Shown here piece by piece: positions 51,001-57,000 of a stretch of 64,000 bases of DNA (its first letter is position 1; every line of letters begins with the position of its first letter). Location: contig NC_081406.1 in NCBI RefSeq assembly GCF_030272615.1, positions 166,453,521 to 166,517,520 of the forward strand. Reading direction: 5' to 3'. Under the pieces are notes generated by a model. The model had not been told where the DNA came from and did no database searches. It saw only the letters and a list, made by a program, of their open reading frames with translations. The translations under genes and the position numbers were made by a program. The stretch is from Cryptomeria japonica (taxonomy: Eukaryota > Streptophyta > Pinopsida > Cupressales > Cupressaceae).

Positions 51001-54000
51001 ATTATTTGTTAAATATGTAGAATAACGTATAGCATTCTTTCTTGTATAATTGCACAAATAAATATATATGTTTAATTATCTTTCATATTGTTTGTATACT
51101 AACGTTTGTTTGCAGGACTTGAACGCCAAATAATCCAATCCCCAACTGGGAATATTACAACAGGGAAGGGAGCATTTGTATGGAAGGGAGCATCTGTACG
51201 GAAGGGAGTATCCGTACAACTGTGCACAAAATTCAAAGAGCCAATTAACCCTGTAAGGATCCATACAATTAGAGCAAGGAAGGAAATCGTCAAGAAGAGA
51301 GTCAGTGGTCGTACCATCCATATAACCAGCAGAGGAAGACTGGTTGGTTTACCGGACTCAATATCATCGCTATTCTTCTTTTTGTTGGGGGTTGCCGGAG
51401 TAGATGTAACTGGTTTCCTCTTTTGTGTAGGCTTCCTTGCCGTTGGTGGGGGTGCAGTAGGTTGTGTTACCTTTCTGACAAGTTTCCTCCTTGGCTCCAC
51501 CTTCTTCTTCTCTACCGGTGGTTGATCTACTTTCTTCCTTTGTACCCTTCTGAGAGCTAGAGGTTCATTGTCCTCAGGGTCAGAATCAGAAGTGATGGTA
51601 GAAATGTAAGCTTCAGGCTTCTTCACCTTTGGAGTACTAGCCACTGTCGGTTCTCCTGTCAGTTTAGATCCAGAACCCATTTTAGTATCTATTTTGTGAA
51701 TGACAGTTGCACAAAAGTAGACATCTTTTCTATTTTCTTCTCCCTTCTCTTCCTGTTAAAGCCAGTTTTGATTTCAAGGGCCTTCTCTTCTGTTGTGCCG
51801 AAGTGTTTGGTCTTGTCATCTAATGGGGCATCTAGCAGCATTTTTGCATAGAGGTCCAGAATGTTATCGTCCACCTCATATCCAAGCGCTGTGACCCAGA
51901 TGGTCCTTGGTTCAACTACCTCCATGAGGGTTTCATCGGTCTTCACCATGAAACAGATGTCAGTGGAGTATTTCTTCACAATGTTCTTGGATAATCTCTC
52001 CCTCTGCCTCATGTTTTCCTGAAATGTTTTGAAGTAACCCCAAAGTTTCTCATCTCTGCTGGTACCAAGACCGGTGATTGCTTCCTTGATCTGCATACCT
52101 ACCGGTATGTCATGAGCCCAACACTTCTTTCCAAGACCAAGTAGCTCATTCATGAAGTAAGCATCAAACAAACAATAAGATTTCCATATCTGAAAGTTCC
52201 TTTCTTAACTCCCTTAATCATTCCAAGATTTAACATCAGTTCACTCCTCAACCATTCACATAAATCATATTTTGCATCATTCCTCAGCATCTAATATGCA
52301 GCATGAATGCAAGAACTAGCAATAGAATTCAATCGGCTAGATTGAGTTACCTTATAACCTATTATCATGCTTGCAAATTTCACATCAATGTCGGTGATTG
52401 TTCTAATCCTCATTGATCTGTGATCATGAGTTGCACTGGTGAGTTTCTCGACCTCTGAGTTGGAAATTTTCTTGCCAGGTTCTTGTCCGACCTTGGGTAC
52501 GTCGGTGACTGCTTGAATAGCCTCCTTGATGATCATGTAAGGCCGATCCAACCAAATAAACTCGTTATGAACCCTACTCAGAACGTATCTGATGATCTCA
52601 TCCTTGAATTTCAGTATGTACAGAATACCGGTTAACCCTAGATCCCCAATTGCTTTGAATTCCAACTTGATGGTTCCGAAGCTACCCAGTATCACGGACT
52701 GATACATGCTTTTGATTTCCTTTGTGCCTAGATCCTCCAGGGTGTAGTGAATGTATGCCCTCACATCTTCAACATACATCACGTTGTCAGGAACCCTAGA
52801 AAATGCTCCCGCAGAGTCTTCTTTCTTAGCTATCAAGGGAACCTCCTTGAATACAGGCCTCAACCTATCCTTAACCTCGACAAAGGTGGGATTTGCAATG
52901 AAAGTAGGAGCTGAAGATCCAGATGCCATTTCAAAGAATACTTGAAAGTGAACGCTGCTTGGAAGATTGAGTGCTTCTCAGATAACTGCTCGAAATCCTT
53001 TCAGAATGCCTTTTCTCACTCTTAATTCGCCTTTTGTTCACTCTGAATGCTTGAATGCTTGGTGAGTGAAAATGAATCCACTTTCCCCTTTTATCAGCAA
53101 AAAAACCCTAATCTTTTTGTCATAAATGCTTCGCAATCTACCCTACCGGATGTCGGTTTCAAAGTCTTGTGTCGGGTGAACCTTCATCAATGATGAACAC
53201 AATTCTCCAGATCTCTTCCAAATCTCCTTAGATCTCCTCCGGGGGAATATGCAAGATTTGCAATGAGTTTGCCCAACCCCTAAGGCTTATACCTCAGTTA
53301 CCAGTGGAATTTCTTGTCGGCGGAGGAATGCCCTGTTCTATTGGTAGAGTTACCGGTGTTGTTGCATCTCCACTTGGTCCTTCAGATTTTCTAACCCATC
53401 TCTTGGTGTGATCTTATTGTATTTCATCTACCTTTTGCTTTCCTTTCTCATTATCTTTATCATTGCTAACCAGTTGAGTCTTGCTTCTGCAGTACTTAGC
53501 AATATGACCTGTTTTGTTACATGCATAACATGTAACATTGTTCTTCTGAATTGCTTTAACATATCTGGTATCATTCCTTAACCTACAATGATTAGCAAAA
53601 TGTCCAAACTTTCCACATGCATGACAGTTAACATTCATTCTACAGTCTTCCGACTTATGACCATACTTCTTGCAATTTGTGAATCGACCGAGAACAAAAT
53701 TGTAGTTTTGATTTGCTCTATTTCTACATTGTTTAGCCATATGCCCAGATTTATTACAAACAAAGCATCTACCATTGAATTTATAAGCATTAGATTGCCT
53801 TACCGGTTTCCTCTGTTTTGATGAGTCTGCACACCAGTTGTCTGATCTGCAGTACCAGACCTTGTACAAATCCAAGTCCTCTAGAATCATCACTATGCCT
53901 TTGTCCTTTCAACAAGTCATCCAATTGTGCAACACTGATCCTAAGCTTTTCTTTGTACTCACTTGCAGTAGTCAGATCATCTCTCAGAGATATTACTTGT

Positions 54001-57000
54001 CTTCAAAGTTCTTGTTCATTATTCCAGGATTGCACCAAACTAGTTTTCAACATATCATTCTCATGAGCCAATCTGTCACATTCCTCAGATTTGTTCTTCA
54101 GAGATGTAGCAAGATTTTCTTCTTTCTTCTTTTGTCCTCAATATCCTTAGACATCCTCATTGTCAGGTCTTGCATTTCATTTTGCATGAGCATGTTTGCT
54201 TGACTCAGCTTTTGACATTGTTCCTTGAGTGCATTATTATCATCTTGTTTTTGCAAAAAAACCTTCCTTCTAGCTTGAGCAGATGATAACCTTTCTTGCA
54301 GAACAAGAATGAATTCATTTGCAGAATTTAGTTCATCTTGCAGTTTTAAGTTCTTCATCCTTTCAGCATCATAATCCTTGAGAGCCATCTCAAGTTGCCT
54401 TTCCATAGCCATGCCTAAAGATTTTGGTTTCAGGATCTTCCTCAAGCTGTTAAACTTCCTCCGAGGTACCAAGGTCTAATACCAATTGTTGGGATCCAAG
54501 AACACTGAGAAGGGGGGGTGAATCAGTGTTCTACCGGTAAGATAAGATTTTATGCTTTTATACCATACACATATAATAAACATATAATTTGAAGCAAATA
54601 AACCATCCACATGAATGAACACCATAACACACAGAATTTATACGTGGAAAACCTCAAAGAGGAAAAACCACGATTGGATTTGTGGCCCACAATATCAGTT
54701 CACTGGCCATATGAAAGATATTACATATAATGGGGGCCTGCACATGCAGGAAGGCACACTGCCTAGAGCACACTGCTCATCACTAAAGAGTCTCATTGAC
54801 TACAAGCTTCTTCTGAAGGAAAACAATGAAAATGAACTCACAAAATGCATCTGCTATGCCAAAAAGAGTTCCGGTTATAGCTCTTCATTGTACCGGTTCA
54901 TAAACCCTGAACACTACTACCGGTATCACCTTCCCTCCAAGAATGTCTTACAAAACATTTACAAATCATTGCATGTTACAACATTCGCATACAAATGATC
55001 TTCGCATTCCACAATCCTCATCCACAAGTTCTATCCTCGCATACTACTTAATGATTGATATATCATAATGACCTAACACAATGACTTATATACCCATACA
55101 AACAATATGCCTTATGTCAGTTACAATGCATTACAAAAGATATACAATGTCGGCCTTATACAATAATTACAAAAAGATTTTCTAAATAAATCTTCCTTGA
55201 TGTCGGCCTCCCTGAAGTGTTGGATGTCAATGCCGGTGTCGGTTGTAACCCTGGATACTCCAATGTCGGTGTCTATTGGTGAATGCCTCCTAATGCCAGT
55301 ATATGACTCCCATCAAATCTCGTTGCCATCAATGACAACAAAATGAATCCAATGAGTGTCAATTGCCAACAATTCATTGAGGTGATTCAACATGATGCCT
55401 CCTCCCTTCATTTTTAAATTGTACAACTTCTTCATAATAAAAATCTTTTACAAAGCTGAAGACATCTCATACATGGCATAAAGTTTGTCCCATAATTCGT
55501 CTAATGTCTCCTCAGCTGAAACATTAAAGAGAACATTGTTGGATAATGAAAGGAAGATCATGGCTCTTCGTTTCTTGTCTAATTTCTCCCACTCCTCATT
55601 AGTCATGGAATTCAGCTTATTGGCTTCCCCCTCTAGTGCAAGTGAGAGATCTTGTTTAATCAGCAATGACTCCATCTGCACCTTCCATAATCTGAAGTTC
55701 TGCCTTGAGAATTTCTCTACTCTCCATATATCCGCTTCCTCCATTTTTCTAGAAATTCTTCACCGATTTCCAAGCAGCTTCAAGATCGAGCTCTAATACC
55801 AATTGTTAATTATGAAGTGCGAACAAATTGAAATCCAGAATCAGAAATAAACAGAAGACATAGAATCAGAGACAAACACCGAATTTATAGTGGTTCACCA
55901 TAAAGGCTAGATCCACTTTTGAAGCTGGGAAAATCTCTTTATTAATCTCTGGTTTTTATAATACATTCAATAGCAGTTTGCTCCACATATAAATAGACAT
56001 AATTGCCTTATCTAGAATATGGACAGGCAAGAGACAATTGGAGGTAAAGACAGAATGAACGTTGGCTTCATATATCCAGCACAAATACCCATTTTGTAAA
56101 AGTGATGAAGAAACAACCAACCATCTACTCTTAAATTTTCCATTTGCTTCATGCTGTTGGGATTAGCTGTACAATAAATTTGATTGGTGCACTACCAAAC
56201 ATAATGATATTATTAATGCTTTTTGGAGTTGGTCGAGGTTGAAAATGAAAGATCCTCGGATTGGCATATGGATTACCAGCCCATTCATTCTCATTTGACA
56301 AATATGGAAAGAATGACATAGAAGAATCTATAGTGGAGAACAGAAAACTATTGAACAAATCCTATCCATTACAAAGGCTAGCATAAGAGAAACATTAAAC
56401 TCTAAATCCCAATTCAAAAGAAACGCAGTCTTCACAAAATGGGATGAAGAAATTATGAATGATAGCCTAGTCTCAAACTCCCCTCTAGTTCCCAAAACTT
56501 ATCATCTAAAAGCACATACTTGGAAAGGAAGTCAATGAGACAGCAAAACCCTCCAAACAGAAGGTTGAAGCTAAATTTCGACGATGTGTCCAAGGGGAAC
56601 CTAGGGCTTCTAGCATTGGATGCATAATCAAGAATGAGTATAGAGACTTTGCATGGAATCTCTCAAAGAGCCTTTCAAAGGGCAACAACGATGAAGTGAA
56701 GCTGCACGCAATTGCGGAAGGCATTAAGAAAAAGGCATTAACACAATAGACGTCAAGGGAAATTCCTTAACACGGATTAATGCAATCAAATCTTAGAAAA
56801 TCACCAATTGGAAATGCAAGGGTGGATTGAAGTAATTTAGTCATGTCTCTCAATCTTGAATGCCTTGTCTTTGACTTGTGTATAGAGAAGCAAAATGGTG
56901 TTTCTGACTTCCTCACTAATCAAGGCATTGAATTTCTCGAAATGTATTAGATCTGAAACTCAACTATTGATCCTATATTTATTTTGATGTTTGGTAGGGA

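Noticed and set aside
51096-51117. Splice acceptor CTAACGTTTGTTTGCAG as a gene border
   Set aside because: It lies within solo LTR H, 43 bp before its end, and no coding exon follows on the plus strand.
54473-54484. tRNA-Met gene fragment
   Set aside because: Only the 12-base primer binding site is present next to an LTR end. The same holds at 16491 and 55790.
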